Assembly (NCBI RefSeq): GCF_020921035.1
Contig: NC_063157.1
Span: forward strand, 24,817,015-24,881,014
Length of the DNA: 64,000 bases
Source of the DNA: Rhodamnia argentea
Taxonomy: Eukaryota > Streptophyta > Magnoliopsida > Myrtales > Myrtaceae
Reading direction: 5' to 3'
Under the pieces are notes generated by a model. That model worked only from the letters and a program-made list of their open reading frames with translations, was not told where the DNA came from and ran no database searches. Within the stretch, counting starts at the first letter, position 1, and each line of letters opens with the position of its first letter. Both the position numbers and the translations under genes were made by a program. Below, piece by piece: positions 1-12,661 of this stretch.

Positions 1-187
1 CGCAACTTCGGATCCTTTTAAAGCCTATCGGAGCCAAACGCGTCGAGGACAAACTCACTTCAACCGCCTCTCGTCTTCTCCCTCGTCGGAACGACTCGAC
101 CTCGCCGATCAGATCCATCGGAGAGCAAACCACTAGCGACTCCATCGCAGACACAGAACCGGATAGCGAGAAGCGAAGGCGTACCTG

Positions 188-346
188 ACGGGAGCTGAAC
201 GGAGAGCGAAGCGGAGAGCCGAGAGACGGCGATGGCGAGCGCGGGCGGGAGAGTGACGCGTATGGAGAAAGTCAACTGAAACGAGCCGGAGCGAAGAAAT
301 GGACGACGCGCGCGGGTGGACAGAGACTTGGCCCATCTATTTATAA
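188..346 (-). promoter_or_regulatory. Core promoter and untranslated first exon of a leftward gene
   Basis: Read on the minus strand, a TATA-like element (TATAAATAG, about 346-338) is followed by a GC- and CT-rich leader. A strong donor follows (CCCGTCAG then gtacgc, exon end about 188). The rest of the left edge then reads as intron. This looks like the promoter and 5' untranslated exon of a gene whose coding part lies left of the window. No conserved protein is visible, so the product cannot be named. Short open frames here have random-looking composition. Confidence 0.4.
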
Positions 347-2301
347 CCGCTGCGCAAATCCGCAGGTCTTCTTCCTCTGGCTCGGATCCGAATCCGATTG
401 TGGTGGTTGGATTTCCTCTCTCGGGTGTGTTTTTTTTTCCAAAGCATTAATTAGTTTAGTTGTTCATTTTTGGCTTTTGGTGATTTCTTGCCTTTCCTTT
501 TTTTTTTTTAAGTAGTGTATGTACTTCTAATTTCTTAATCGGAAAAAGTAAAATGTCTCGAAACTCGATTCTCGAGAATGAGAATCCAATTCGTGTACAA
601 TCTCTTGAGATCCGTTCGGATGAAAGCAAGGCGACATGAACCCTCAAATCTCGACACATGTGATATGCTTATGATTGGATTTGGGCTGGCCCGAGTCGGC
701 TTGAAAATTGATCTAATCGTGACATAATGAATACATATTGCTACCGTGATGATATTTGGAAAGTACTGTATCTTTCTAAGGAACGAATTTTGGCACTGTA
801 TCTTTCTAAGGAACGAATTTTGACGTGGTGGGTAAAGGCGTGAACGGTGTGGCGTGAAATGGTGCCTTGAGGTGGCGGGCTAGGGTGGTGTTCACTGTGG
901 GTGCTTGGTCGATTTTGGGTAATTCCCAAGAGCGTCGCTTCGGTTCTCGATTTCATGAAATTAGAACCGATTATGGACGGTCCGGTTCATTATTTCAAGA
1001 TGGAAATCGGACCGCCTGGATCGCTCGGACTGGACCAACCGTGAGGGGGATTTATTTTGAATAATATATTTCTGTTTTTAACCAAGGAAAAGGGCGCAGC
1101 CAAGGAGGTCTTCACGACTCCAAAGGGGTGAGCAGAAAGGAAAAAGCACAACAAAAATGAAGAAAAGGACAAAAGTATGATACTTTTGTCGGAGAGAGAG
1201 AGAGTCGACAACGTCGGCCACCACCGCTGTGAGATAACTCTCTCTAAGGAACTCGGCAAAATAGCCTCGTAATTGAAGAACTCAACTTTCAACAAACTCG
1301 CCGCGCCTCACCATTAATCCGCGACACTCTGTCACGATGTCTCTCCGGCAATGAGTCCTACCGTAGTTCGTTGCTCATCTCCTGACTCCACACGACGATC
1401 ATCCAGCTGCGCCTCACAATCCGTCTATGCTCCATTGTGATTACTATTCTGGCGAATCTTTGATATGCTGCCAGATGCCCTTGTTGATCCTTGTTCGCCA
1501 TCGGTCCTTCCTTCACAATTTTTAGAGTTCACTTACCGTCGCTCGCTGCCCCGTGATCTTAGCTGTCTATTTTTTTTTTTTTTTGTCAACTCGGTGGTCC
1601 TTGCTATCCAAGCGTCATGACCTTTGACTTTCCTGTCAGACTGACTAGTGTGGATCGGGATTCAAAGTGTCATCACCGTTTCCAAGGATCAAGTCATTCG
1701 ATTCTCGATTTTAGAACCCGAAACTGTTCCTTCTGATTCAGTTTCTGATTCTTAAGTGGGATCGAAACAAATTGATAACCGATCACCCTTAGAAGAGACC
1801 GGAGAGGTGACGAGATGGTGGCCGGGGGCTGTGGGCGAGCATGTTAGCAATTGGTGATGATGGTATTTGCAATTATCTTGAAAAAAAAAATTAGATCATC
1901 GATTGTGACAATGGTATTGGAACGCAGATAGGCCACTCTTAATTGGACAAAAGCTGTTTTACAATTCACTCAAAACATAAGGTATGTATATTAATCAGTG
2001 ACATTGCCTTGAGATTTGATATGGCACCCAATCGAAATTATTGCTCCAAAGGTCACAAGTAAAAATTCCGTCAATTATGCATACTCATTGAGTGCTCTCA
2101 ACAAGACTTGAACCCAAATATAACAAGTGTATTCCTTGCCGTCCAATACAAAACCTTTGAGCATGACTTGTCCATCCGTGCAGATTAAACATTACTCCAT
2201 TTAAATTTCTCAATGTATGATAGTTTTGAAGTCACTTTTAACATTAAAAAGTTGCTAAGAGAGTCGCTTTTCGAAAATACTAACTTCCGATAGTTTTAAA
2301 G

Positions 2302-2670
2302 CTAATATCGCAAAAAATTTCAAATTGATACACGTGTGATAAATTTATCCTAAACTAATTTTTTGACCACAAAAACCCACAACCGATACACTTGTGATAA
2401 ATTTATCCTAATGTTAGCTTCTATTAAATTGGGTTAATATGACAATAAACCTCAAACAGGTACACCGTGACAAACGAATGGCAAAAATCCTAAATTAGTA
2501 TACCCATCAACTGTCATGTGTCATCCAATTTAACAATTTAATAGTAAAACTTAATGAAAACTACTAAGGATCATCACAAATATATCAATTTGAGGTTTTT
2601 TATCTTCAAAAAATTAATGTAGCATAAATTTGTCATAAGTAAATTAATTTGAAATTTTTTGTGGTATTAA
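2302..2670. mobile_element. Foldback/MITE-like inverted repeat
   Basis: The left arm 2302-2364 (begins CTAATATCGCAAAAAATTTC) is matched in inverse orientation by 2608-2670 (ends GGTATTAA), with scattered mismatches and about 240 bp between. A second direct copy of the TGATAAATTTATCCTA motif lies near 2390. There is no coding capacity. This is consistent with an old non-autonomous DNA transposon. I could not define target-site duplications, so the superfamily is unassigned. Confidence 0.55.
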
Positions 2671-3049
2671 CATAGTTTTTTAAGGTTTTTTTTTTTTTTT
2701 TGGTTGAAACCTAGTTTTAAAGTTACTTTTAACTTAAAGTAACTTTAAAACTTACAACGAAACGTAACAAAAGTACTAATCTGTGATTGGAGAAAACTCA
2801 CTTTTCCAGAAAGTTCATGCCCAAAAAAATAATAATAAAGAAAGCTTCTAGTCAATGTGAAAGGCAGATTTCCAATCATTCACGTCAAATTGTGCTGCAA
2901 CTTTGAGCAGTTTTAGACTTGCTTTCCGGTTTTTTTTTTTTTTTCTAAGATATTACTTTTACCTCTGAAAAGTTTCCAGAATAGTGACAAAACCCCTTAT
3001 AACGGACACGAGAAAACTTACTTTTTGTGAAGAGGTGGGTATATAAAAA

Positions 3050-3914
3050 GTCTTAAAATTTATCATGAAAGTATAATTAAATTTTAAAACTAATAAAAAG
3101 TACATCAAATCTTAAAAGAATTTGTCAAATTGATATAATCAAATTCTTTTGTTAAATCCGTTCAACTTGACTAATGGAAATATTGAAGTATATAAGCCAG
3201 TTCTTATCTAGTAAAGCACTCACATTCAAATTAGATTAAAAATTAAAAGAACTAAACTTAAAAAAGAAAAGGAAAGGAAAGAAGGCAAAACGGTTTGCAG
3301 CCCTCCCCTGGTTTTCCCTTCTTTTTTTAAGTTGGCTTATTCTTCAATAAAATTTAAATAAAATTTATATTAAAAATTAAATTTAGAACAAAATAACAAC
3401 GTTTGAGCTACATCGACATCACGCAAAAGAGAGAAAATAATAATAAAAAAAAGGTTGCGTCAATATTTTTCATTAGTTAAGTTGGACAGAGTTAATAAAA
3501 GAATTTGATTATATCAATCTGACAATTTTTATCTTATCTAATAAAGCAATCCTATTCGAATTAGATTGAAAGTTAAAAGAATTAAACTTTAAAAGAACAA
3601 GAGAGGAAAGAAGGCAAAATGGCTTGCAGGCCTCCCCTGGCTTTGCCTTCTTCTTTTAAGTTGGCTTATTTTATAATATAGTCTAAATAAAATTTATATT
3701 AAGAATAAATTGGGAACAAAACATCGTTTGAGCCACGTTGGCGCTACATAGGAGAGAAAAAATAATACAAAAGAGGCCACGTCAATATTATCCGTTAGCC
3801 AAGTTGAACGGAATTAACCAGAAGACTTGGTTGTACCAATCTAACAAGTATTAAAACTTGATTGCATTTTTTAAAAGTTGACTTAATCGCACTTTCGCGA
3901 TAAGTTCTAAGACT
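3050..3914. mobile_element. Foldback element with internally duplicated core
   Basis: The left end begins AAGTCTTAAAATTTATCA near 3050 and the right end closes with TTCTAAGACTT near 3914. The two outer arms of about 140 bp are inverted and diverged; both hold a TTAAxTCCGTTCAACTTG-type block. Inside, a unit of about 330 bp is present twice in tandem (3203-3532 and 3533 to about 3850), including part of the right arm. No ORF of note. This looks like an aged MITE or foldback that later duplicated most of its body. Confidence 0.55.
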
Positions 3915-4428
3915 TCCGATACAATTATCCCTTTTGGGAAAGAATAAATTACCAACTAATGTGAAAGTCCTTTCTCCTATAAAAAATACAAACTTGCTTT
4001 TCATAAGAAAAAAATACCAATTGGGTTAGTAGGACAGACAGCGTGCCAAAATTGGCCCTTCAAATCTATGCATGACCATGGCATCTCGAATTTTCGTGAT
4101 GCAACTAAATCAGATATGATGACTTGACTCAACACCTAATTCAGAAAAAAAAAAATTAAAGACTTCAAATCACTACCCCAACGCCAATTCGACCGAGTGA
4201 TTTTGTTCCTTTTTATTCGAAGCATAAAACTAACTGTATACGCAAGTGTTCATTAGATGACTTATTACAAAGAACCTGACCACTGACCATCCTCGCATCA
4301 CAGAACCTGTTCGCCACAGAGGCAATAAGCAAGAGAATTCTCAAGGCAGCTACCATTTTGCCTCCCAGTAGACTTAAGACAGATACTGGTAATAATTTAC
4401 AGGAATGACACTTGACCTCGATATACCG

Positions 4429-7400
4429 TCAGTGGGAACACGAACAACCGCGTTCCGTTTCGCTGCCAGAGGCCGACTTATAGCTGCGCTCCCAGGTGTC
4501 CGTGGGCGCCGCTTGAGCATGAGGGACATGGCGAGGATGCTTCTCTCTCTTGTCTCCCTTTGTTTGCTTCAAGGCGTGCTTGAGGGCTGGCAACAAAGCC
4601 TCCATGCATTCCGCGACAGCATTTGGATTCCCGGGCATGTTAATGATCTATTCATTTTTGGCATCACAGTACGCAATAAGCGGAAGTCAAGGAAGCGAAG
4701 GATCTTCATATTTCTAATCCTTTGCATGTTCGGCAATATCAGAATGCTTTCACAAATAGCATATGGAAACAGATATGTACAAGACGAGCTATATCACATA
4801 GAATCGGGGCATCCGAGATAGGTGAATTGGAAATTTTTAGAGACTCATCCGTAGGACTCACAAGTCAGGTGAAATACATGTTGCTATGTTTTAAAGGAAA
4901 TTCATACTGTTTGAAAGTAGAAGTTACTGATGCAGCAATTTCAGACAGCTAATAAATCAACACGAGTTGGGGTCAACTACTTTTTCTTTTCTTTTTTTGG
5001 TTTCAACTAATTTATTGAAAAAAAGGTAACTTTCCAACAAATTAAACAACATGACACTTTAAGAAAAATCTGTATCTAGAAAACTGCTCTTCTCATCTTT
5101 GGAAGCGCAGCTACTTAAAGAAGTGCAAAAACCAGAGTAGTCGAAGTTAAGAAGCAGTTTAAGGCTTCAAGAAATGTCCAAATGCTGGTTTGCCAATTTC
5201 CCACAATTTAAAGCTCAACACCAAGAGGGAGCAATTTGCTATTCTAATCAATTTACGGTAGGTTGCTTTGTGAAAGGGTTTGGTAACAGAGGTTTCGACT
5301 TTTAACTGTGAAACAAACGACTTCCCAGATATAAATGTAAAGCCACTAGGATTTCATTTTGTTGCACATTGTAATCAGTTATGGAGGGAAATATTATAGT
5401 ATTACCAATGAAGAGCCTCTTATTCCAGCAGCAGCACGGGAGAGCATGGCAAAAGGTGTTACCTAAGCAAATTAAGGACAAGCAAGTTCAGTAAATTAAG
5501 CTAAGTAGATCGACATCACCTCAGTACAGAAAAAGGTGATTTTGACACTGAATATTATCAATAATAACACAAGCATAAGCATATTTTTCACTGATATCTC
5601 CGAATTAAACAGCACTTGCTCAAGGCTAGTATGAATCCATTCCTATTGGTCAGCAACTTTCCTTCACCCAGACAGCGATCTGACGGTGAACTTCATACAG
5701 TAAACATTTTCTTATTCGTCATATTAATATCGTGAAATAAATCAATAAAGTGATTACACAGAAGTAAGGAATTACCTTCAAACTTTCCTGCATCATTACA
5801 TAGAGTAAACCCGGGGTTTCTTTTTCAATCAACTCTTTTGTTGCTTCAGGAGTTACATCCCTAGGAGTGAAGCCAGTGCCACCTTGAAACAGATGACAGT
5901 GGAAAAAATTCATGAGAACAATGCGAAGGCGGTTTCAAGGTTAGAAACAGGGTGAACTCACCAAGAGTGAGAATGAGATCCATCTTATCGATATCAGCCC
6001 ATCTCTGCAGAATATCCTTAATTTTTGCCACTTCATCTGGGACCACGGCAGTTGCAGCTACTCTTGCCCCTCCTAACCTTTCTGATGAAGAATTAACAAC
6101 TGTAATAGCCCTTGGACCACTGCAAGTTTGAACTAGTTCCACATTATGCGGGTCAGGAAATCATGTTCTATTCTTTCTACAGCTTATTCATGTCTTGAAG
6201 CCCTGAACAGTCAATGGAAGATATGAGGAAAGATAACTTGAAAACAATACTACATCATTATAAGGTTAGTGTCTTCAACCTGAACTCAAGAAAACTCCGG
6301 TTCTCTCATTCCTTCCAACCCCCCCCTCCTTTTTCCTCCCCCACTCCTTTGTCTTCCTAATCTCTCCAGACTCTTGAATACAACTCTGTTTTCTTATAGA
6401 AAGAGGAAAAGCTTTATATTAAAAGCAGCTAGTCAAAAACGGCTAACTTTCAGCACCAAAAGTCTCTCCTTAGTAGTAATACTAAGCTAATGAATTCCGA
6501 GAAAGACTCATCTATAGTTCCAGTCAACATAGAACAACATACCAAGTTGATAAACTAACAATAGCAAAAATAGGAGCTAACTTTCAATAGTCAAACATTA
6601 ACATCATATCCTCCATCACTTAAGAAATAGAAATGAAGGTATAAATGCATATACCAAAGACAAAGTAAAAGAATTTGAAAGCAGCAACAGCTCTATTGGA
6701 ATAAAATCCAAAACACACAAAAGGTTGAAATCATCAACTAATTGTTTGAAGTCATAAGAAAGCAGAAGAAAAACACCAGAATTGATGATAGGACTCTATG
6801 CTCTTCATCTGCACAAAAGTTCCCTTAATGAGATGAAGAAAATTGTTGCAAAGCCTATAGTACTTCCAAGTCATACTTTGGTAGGAAGCCATATCAATTC
6901 TGCCATTTTGCTCTGGCATCAGCAAAGTGACCTCTTTAAAATAATGATTTAAAGAGGTGTATCAAGATGCATGTCAGAGACATCTGCCATACGTTAAAGC
7001 CACGTAACAGTCATGAGTTGTGTCAGACCTACCATGCCAGATTAATTCACTGCACAGATGTACAAGCCTATTCGCCATCAGTCGCAATTAATCAATAGGG
7101 TATAGAGAAAAGTGACTCCATAAAAGCGAAATTCCAACTTTTAATTTTGGAAGTATGGTGAGGCTTTGCTAACAAGTTACTGAAATTTTTTACAGGTTAT
7201 TTTCATTGTCATAACCAATCAAAACAAAATACTCGATAAAAAGCCATGAAAAGAGGAACTACTTCCAGAAGGATAACAAGGACATTTTCCAGCATGTTCA
7301 GCAATGGGTGTAAGCAGTAAAAAATGCAGTAAGGTAACATTCTACCCAACAAGTGAAAAAAGTGAAATGATACCTCCGATCAGGCCCAGCTCCAGATGCA

Positions 7401-9200
7401 ACAGTGTCACTCACAGTCAAAATTGCAACCCTGTATGCAGCCTCTTGATGTCCATCAGTGACAGTATCATGAGATGAAGTTACTTGCACCACAGGATCTG
7501 AATCTGGCAACAAAGGACTCTTGCTAGTAGCGCAAACACTTAGATCGGATATTGCAATAGCTGGGACTGACGTTCCAGCAGGTATTACAGAGCCTGTTGC
7601 AGGAAGCACTAACAATGCATTTGCAGACTTCATGCTGAGAAGGCGGCTGCTCACTTGATGGCCAGTACTCTCAGCAACAAAACTGAAAACCACAAGTAAA
7701 ATTGCCTACCAATCATTTCCACACATATTGGAAAGGCTTTGATCGGCCAGTTCAAAGAAATTAGGCCCTCATCTTCTGGTCTGAAAAAAATAGAGCTCAT
7801 CAAAGGGAAAATAAAGACCGCAAAAAGACTAACCCAGGAGTGCCGGATCCATCATTCGCCAACCACCTGATGACGGCACGATGATACTCGATCCGAACTG
7901 GATCTGTCTTTATGGACTGCTTCAGACGCACTTGTATTCTGTGAAGAATACACCAATTAAGGAGGATTTATTGAGGGTTTTGGTGCAGCAATTGTTTAAT
8001 ATAAGTAATTCTATAAAAATAGCTACCTCAGAAGATCTGGGTTAGCCCATCCAGCAAGGTATCGAATTGCTGGAACTACAAAGAGATTAAAACAGACTAC
8101 ACAGCTAACTGGATTTCCAGGTAGTCCAAATGCAAGAACTCTATTTGATGTCCTACTTTCAGCAGTATTTGCAGTAATTTCTGCAAATGTTAGCGGTTTC
8201 CCAGGTTTCATGCGAACCTGAAAATGTAATCAACACCAGATAGAGGGTTTATTTTCGTCTGTCATCAATTAAGAAACTGACTGACATAGTTGAAATGAAG
8301 ATTCGCTTTCCATCAAAGGAATTGAAGAAACTCAATAAATTAGTCTAAACTGATTTTTGCTAGAAATGATAAAATGCATGCAAGTAAAGTGGAGAGTCAA
8401 ATTTCCCAGGAACATAGCTGAAAACTTGTGCATGGCCGATAGTTCCCAGGAATTTAGCTGAAAACTTGTGCATGGCCAATAGTTACCTTACTGAAATGTA
8501 CTTTACCCTGCTTTTCCAGCAAAGGCTTGACAAAGTCTTTGTCTCCCATGGAAACCCCGCCAGAAGTCAGCAAAATATCAACCCCAGAAGACAAGGCACT
8601 TTGGATGATCCCTTCAATTTCTTCTTTATCATCACAGGCAATGCCAAGATCAAGAACTTTGCACTGCTGTTGCATAGCAGCAGCTAATAACGTTGCTCGA
8701 TTGGAATCGCGAATCTGTTTAGCTAAAACCATCTTGATCACTAAGAGTGCATCTCATGAACAACTAAACCATTGAATTGTAGAGAAAAGGAATAGAGTAT
8801 CCATCTTAAAACACATATCAGTACAAGGACAAGGGAGCGACCTCTCAACAAACCTTCGTACAGATTTATCTATAGGAAGAACAACATCTATTTAATTCTC
8901 CGAAGCCATCAGCCATAGCACAGAAAGTCATACCTGGCCCCGATCCAGACACTTAGTCCTCGAATCCACAAGTTCGTCTCCAGTAGAAAGGACGGCAACT
9001 GTTGGGTAAGGATAAACCTACATGGAGACATTAATTATTAGCGCGAGTACTTATCAGAGATTACACGCCTATCTCCATGAAATTATAGAAACTGGTGAGC
9101 CAACTCTAGCAAATTGCTTATAGACATTATTTCATGGCACCTTGGGTCTTCCCATACCTTTATGCACATACAAAAGTAGAGAAAAGTGCGCACAAGCAGG

Positions 9201-9246
<46 letters not shown>

Positions 9247-11067
9247 ATGTGATGTACTTTAACATTGGTAACCCCAACTGTAGCAAGTAGACCAACTTCT
9301 GAAGGACCTATCCTTTCTCCAGCTGTAAGTACTATGGAATCTCTCTCGATATCACATCCCTAGACATGGCATTTAGCAAAAATTGACATTTCAAGCTTAT
9401 GCTTTAGAAAAGAAGTTCGATAATCAAAAAACGAAAGATTCAAGATAATGCCTTCACTAGATGTCAAAATTAAAGGTCATACCACTGGACGAATATCAAC
9501 ACCTTTGCTAGCTTGTACCAATACTTTCACTCGCTTTTGGTCAGTCAGAGAACCTTTCGCTAATTCAGTGTCCTCGACTTGAACAACTGCATCAGCTCCA
9601 TCTGGTATAGGTCCTGAAAGAAAGATATTGACTTGAAAATGGAAATTCAGCAAAAAGAATCTTGAATAAGCTGTGCAAACTTATCAGATAAAGCTTTGTC
9701 AGATTCTGCTCCTGGGATAAGGTGACACTTATCGGATTTCATTAACTAAAATATTCGTGTGGTGCAAATCTTATTGCAGTGAAAGGCTAAAAACCAAGAT
9801 CCCTCACACCTTCAGATGAAAGAGTACCAAAGAAAAATTCTCCAAATCTCGCCTATAATTAGATAGACGGTAGCGAGTTGAAGATGAATGACTCACCTCC
9901 AGTTGTTACATAAGCAACAGTTCCTGGAGTCACAGTAACTCCAACTCCATCATTTCCAGCTCTTGATTCAGTAATTACAGGATACTCACCAGGCCCATCT
10001 GAAGCAACTACCGCATAACCATCCTGCAAGCAACCAAATTCACTCAAGCAAACGTATATAGCTATTCTTTGGCGTTCTTTACAAAACAAATGCAAGCAGA
10101 TGGCAGGACCCTATTTTCACAATGTATGATGGAGTCTTTAAGAAAACCTAACAGACGACGTCATACTTAAGGGGTGCAACAAAAGAGAAGTATCCACTTA
10201 ACCAACCCCAATTAGAGCAAAAGACTCCCTTTATCATTATTGCAAGAGGTAATTACAATCTCCAAACTGAAGATTGAAGCTGAAAACTGGTTGAAAGAGA
10301 GTCACAGAACCTCCAGAAGCAAGGAACGGGAGCTGCTATCCTAGTAGGACTTTACTCTAAGCATTATCGAGACTTAATCAGGAAAAGGTTCCAAGCTTTC
10401 TATCGCAGTTCAATAATGATTGCTCGAAGACAATGCCTCAAAGTCCACTGCTGTTCACCCTCGAGACGGAAAAACATTTCCGCATGAAGGCATTTCACGC
10501 TACATAATCCGATTAAAATCCAAGTCATGACGCAACCAATTGCAAAGACCTAACGAAAGGAATACCACAGATGGCCCAACAACGTGCTTCATTAGAATCA
10601 ATTGCTTTGAAAGTTCTAAAGAGCATCACCCTTTCCTATCAAAACAACAATCCGAACATCAAAAGTTACATTGACTATTAACAACATATCCAATAAGTAC
10701 GCTAACTGCCAGATTTTCTAAGACGCGCATCTTGAACGCTCGATCATCCAACACGTATATCCGCGAGATGACCAGCGAAAGAAATCATTCCATTCGCACC
10801 ACAGAGCACGCGCGCGCATTTTTCAAGAACATTTTCGAACAAAGAGCAAGTAATCGAATCTCGACCACCGACCTTGACTGAAGCCGGATACGGAGGCAGA
10901 GGATCAGGAGCTCGGACGTCCTCCGCGAGGACTTTACCGAGAGCGTCGTGTAGAGGCACGGCGACTGGCGGAAGCCGCCGCGCGGCACCGAGGACTATTC
11001 GGAGAGCTTCTTCCGGCGGTATCATGGCCGGCTTGGCGCCGGCGGCGGCATCGGCATTTTCGGCCAT
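4429..11067 (-). CDS. CNX1: Molybdopterin biosynthesis protein CNX1 (molybdopterin adenylyl/molybdenum transferase)
   Basis: Thirteen exons: 11067-10873, 10023-9897, 9613-9483, 9359-9258, 9017-8934, 8714-8487, 8217-8027, 7938-7834, 7682-7374, 6119-5962, 5882-5776, 5462-5406, 4647-4429. They total 2013 nt, in frame, 670 aa. The N-terminal E domain (MoeA/gephyrin-like) occupies about residues 1-450, with [12 protein letters not shown] and [10 protein letters not shown]. The C-terminal G domain (MoaB/Mog-like) carries [18 protein letters not shown] and ends in a Cys-rich tail, CSCSH. In this family the G domain adenylylates molybdopterin and the E domain uses MPT-AMP to insert molybdate, giving Moco for nitrate reductase, aldehyde oxidase, xanthine dehydrogenase and sulfite oxidase in the cytosol. 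Length equals the usual plant protein (670 aa in Arabidopsis, recalled). The start is the first ATG of a leader-free Ala/Glu-rich N terminus. The gene looks intact. It is divergent from the BPM gene at 12662. Confidence 0.97.
9208..9246. repeat. Compound (GT)n(GA)n microsatellite in a CNX1 intron
   Basis: A GT run passes directly into a GA run between CNX1 exons 4 and 5, only about 12 bp downstream (minus sense) of the exon 4 donor at 9258. Likely length-polymorphic. Confidence 0.9.
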
Positions 11068-11099
11068 TTTCTATAGTTTGTGGTGAGCCGGGAAGTCAA

Positions 11100-12600
11100 G
11101 TGGAGAGACGAAAGGCGTTTGCAAAGGTGACTGAAGATTCTGATCCCGGATTGGCTTTTTATAGAGATGGAGAAATAGAGCATACATTATCTGTAAAAAA
11201 ACAAAAACAAAAATCAAATAAGAAAGGTATGAAAATTGAAATAGACACATTTTCTTAGATGAGTTGAAAATAGACCCAAGTGATCAATTTCGCACAGTGT
11301 CTTTGAAATTGGAGTTACATCGCCGATAAATTGGTTCAAAAATACCGTGTGAAGCGTAGGTCGATAACGCAGGAGCCGAAACTTTGATGATTCATCTCAA
11401 ACACGGGACGCTATTATACAACTCTACTCGGCGGTAGCCATTTGAATATAATGTGAAGTCTACCTTCCTCATTATCACCTTCCTAAATTGAGAGAAAATA
11501 TTTTTCTTCCCTTCATCCCAAGGAATACCCCCGAATTTTACGTCTTAGAGTTCGGACGAAGCAGTTTAAGAACTTTACTCGGGTCCAACACACATTATCT
11601 ATGCAAAAAAAAAAAAAATCAAATAAGAAGGGTTCTTAAGGGAGCTGAAGGTAGACCTAAGTGATCAATTTTGCCAAATTCACTTACTAATGCTCTCGTT
11701 GTTTTGAAGTTTGACACGGCCTATTATCACTTCAAACAACCGCTTCAAAACAATAGATCTCACATTGCCCTTTCTAGATATGTTTTGCTACATTGTTACG
11801 AGTTTCTAGCTTTCAAGTTTCGTTTGTTTTTATAGTTTGAGATTTATTCCCCGCGTCAGAATTTAAATAAATTGCTAGTTGTAGAATATTTATTCTCGTC
11901 GGACTTAAACCTAATTAAAATAAGAAGGGTTCGAGCAATATGATCTTTTTCAGCTAAGTAAAAATAAAAACAAAAGACGTAAGATAATGGGATTTTCAAG
12001 AGTTTTTTTTTCCTATTAGTGCATCATAATCATTAGGGAAATTTCATCCGCTCTTTCCAGCATTTTACGTATCACGGAAATAAGTTTTAGCAATTTCAAT
12101 ACTATGCCTTGAACTAGTCGGCTATCTCTCCTACTCAATGATTATGTTCCAGCTCAGAAGTTAAGGTTTTTTCTACAAACTCGGCGGCGTAACGAAAGGA
12201 AAGCGATTGGAATAATTTTTTTTTCAGAAATTCACTCCTTTCGTTAGAGTAATTATTCCGAACCACGAGAAAAAAGAAAGAACTCCAATTTTTTTTGGTC
12301 TAATAAAAAAAACTCCAATTCGTATGTACTAAATATTGGGACGAATTTGTTCTTTTCAAAAGAAAAAAAGTCTCGATTCTCCAAAACGACCTCCGAAGCT
12401 CGAACCTTCCAGACCGCCGCACGTGCCAATCAGGTGACCTCATCATTACCCCGTCGACGTCCGCCGTCATCGTCCGCTCGTTCTCAAAACCTTGCTCAAC
12501 GTCTCGTCGCAGAATAACAGGAGATCGAAAAAAACGAAATCGCCGACACCCAAATCCGGAGCCCTAATTTCAATTTCTTCCTTTGAAATCTTCACGGCCT
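11100..12600. other. Bidirectional intergenic region between CNX1 and BPM
   Basis: The DNA between the divergent CNX1 and BPM starts is AT-rich with many poly-A/T runs. It becomes GC-richer and CT-rich from about 12400, probably the BPM core promoter and leader. Poly-A-flanked segments at about 11190-11300 and 11600-11690 resemble each other (AAATCAAATAAGAA followed by GACCTAAGTGATCAATTT-like text), suggesting a diverged local duplication. No gene is seen. Confidence 0.5.
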
Positions 12601-12661
12601 TCGTCTTCTCTCTGCGAATTGAGTCCTCCAGTCGTATGGACTTCGACTTCACCTGCAGGCA

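Larger units (their letters stand above)
347..4300. other. Intergenic, AT-rich, repeat-bearing
   Basis: No gene is supported here. The region holds a 28-bp tandem duplication near 765-820 (unit begins ACTGTATCTTTCTAAGG), degenerate repeat-like stretches near 900-1070 and 1650-1800, and two inverted-repeat elements (2302-2670 and 3050-3914, listed separately). The final few hundred bases before 4429 are probably the CNX1 3' UTR. Confidence 0.6.
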
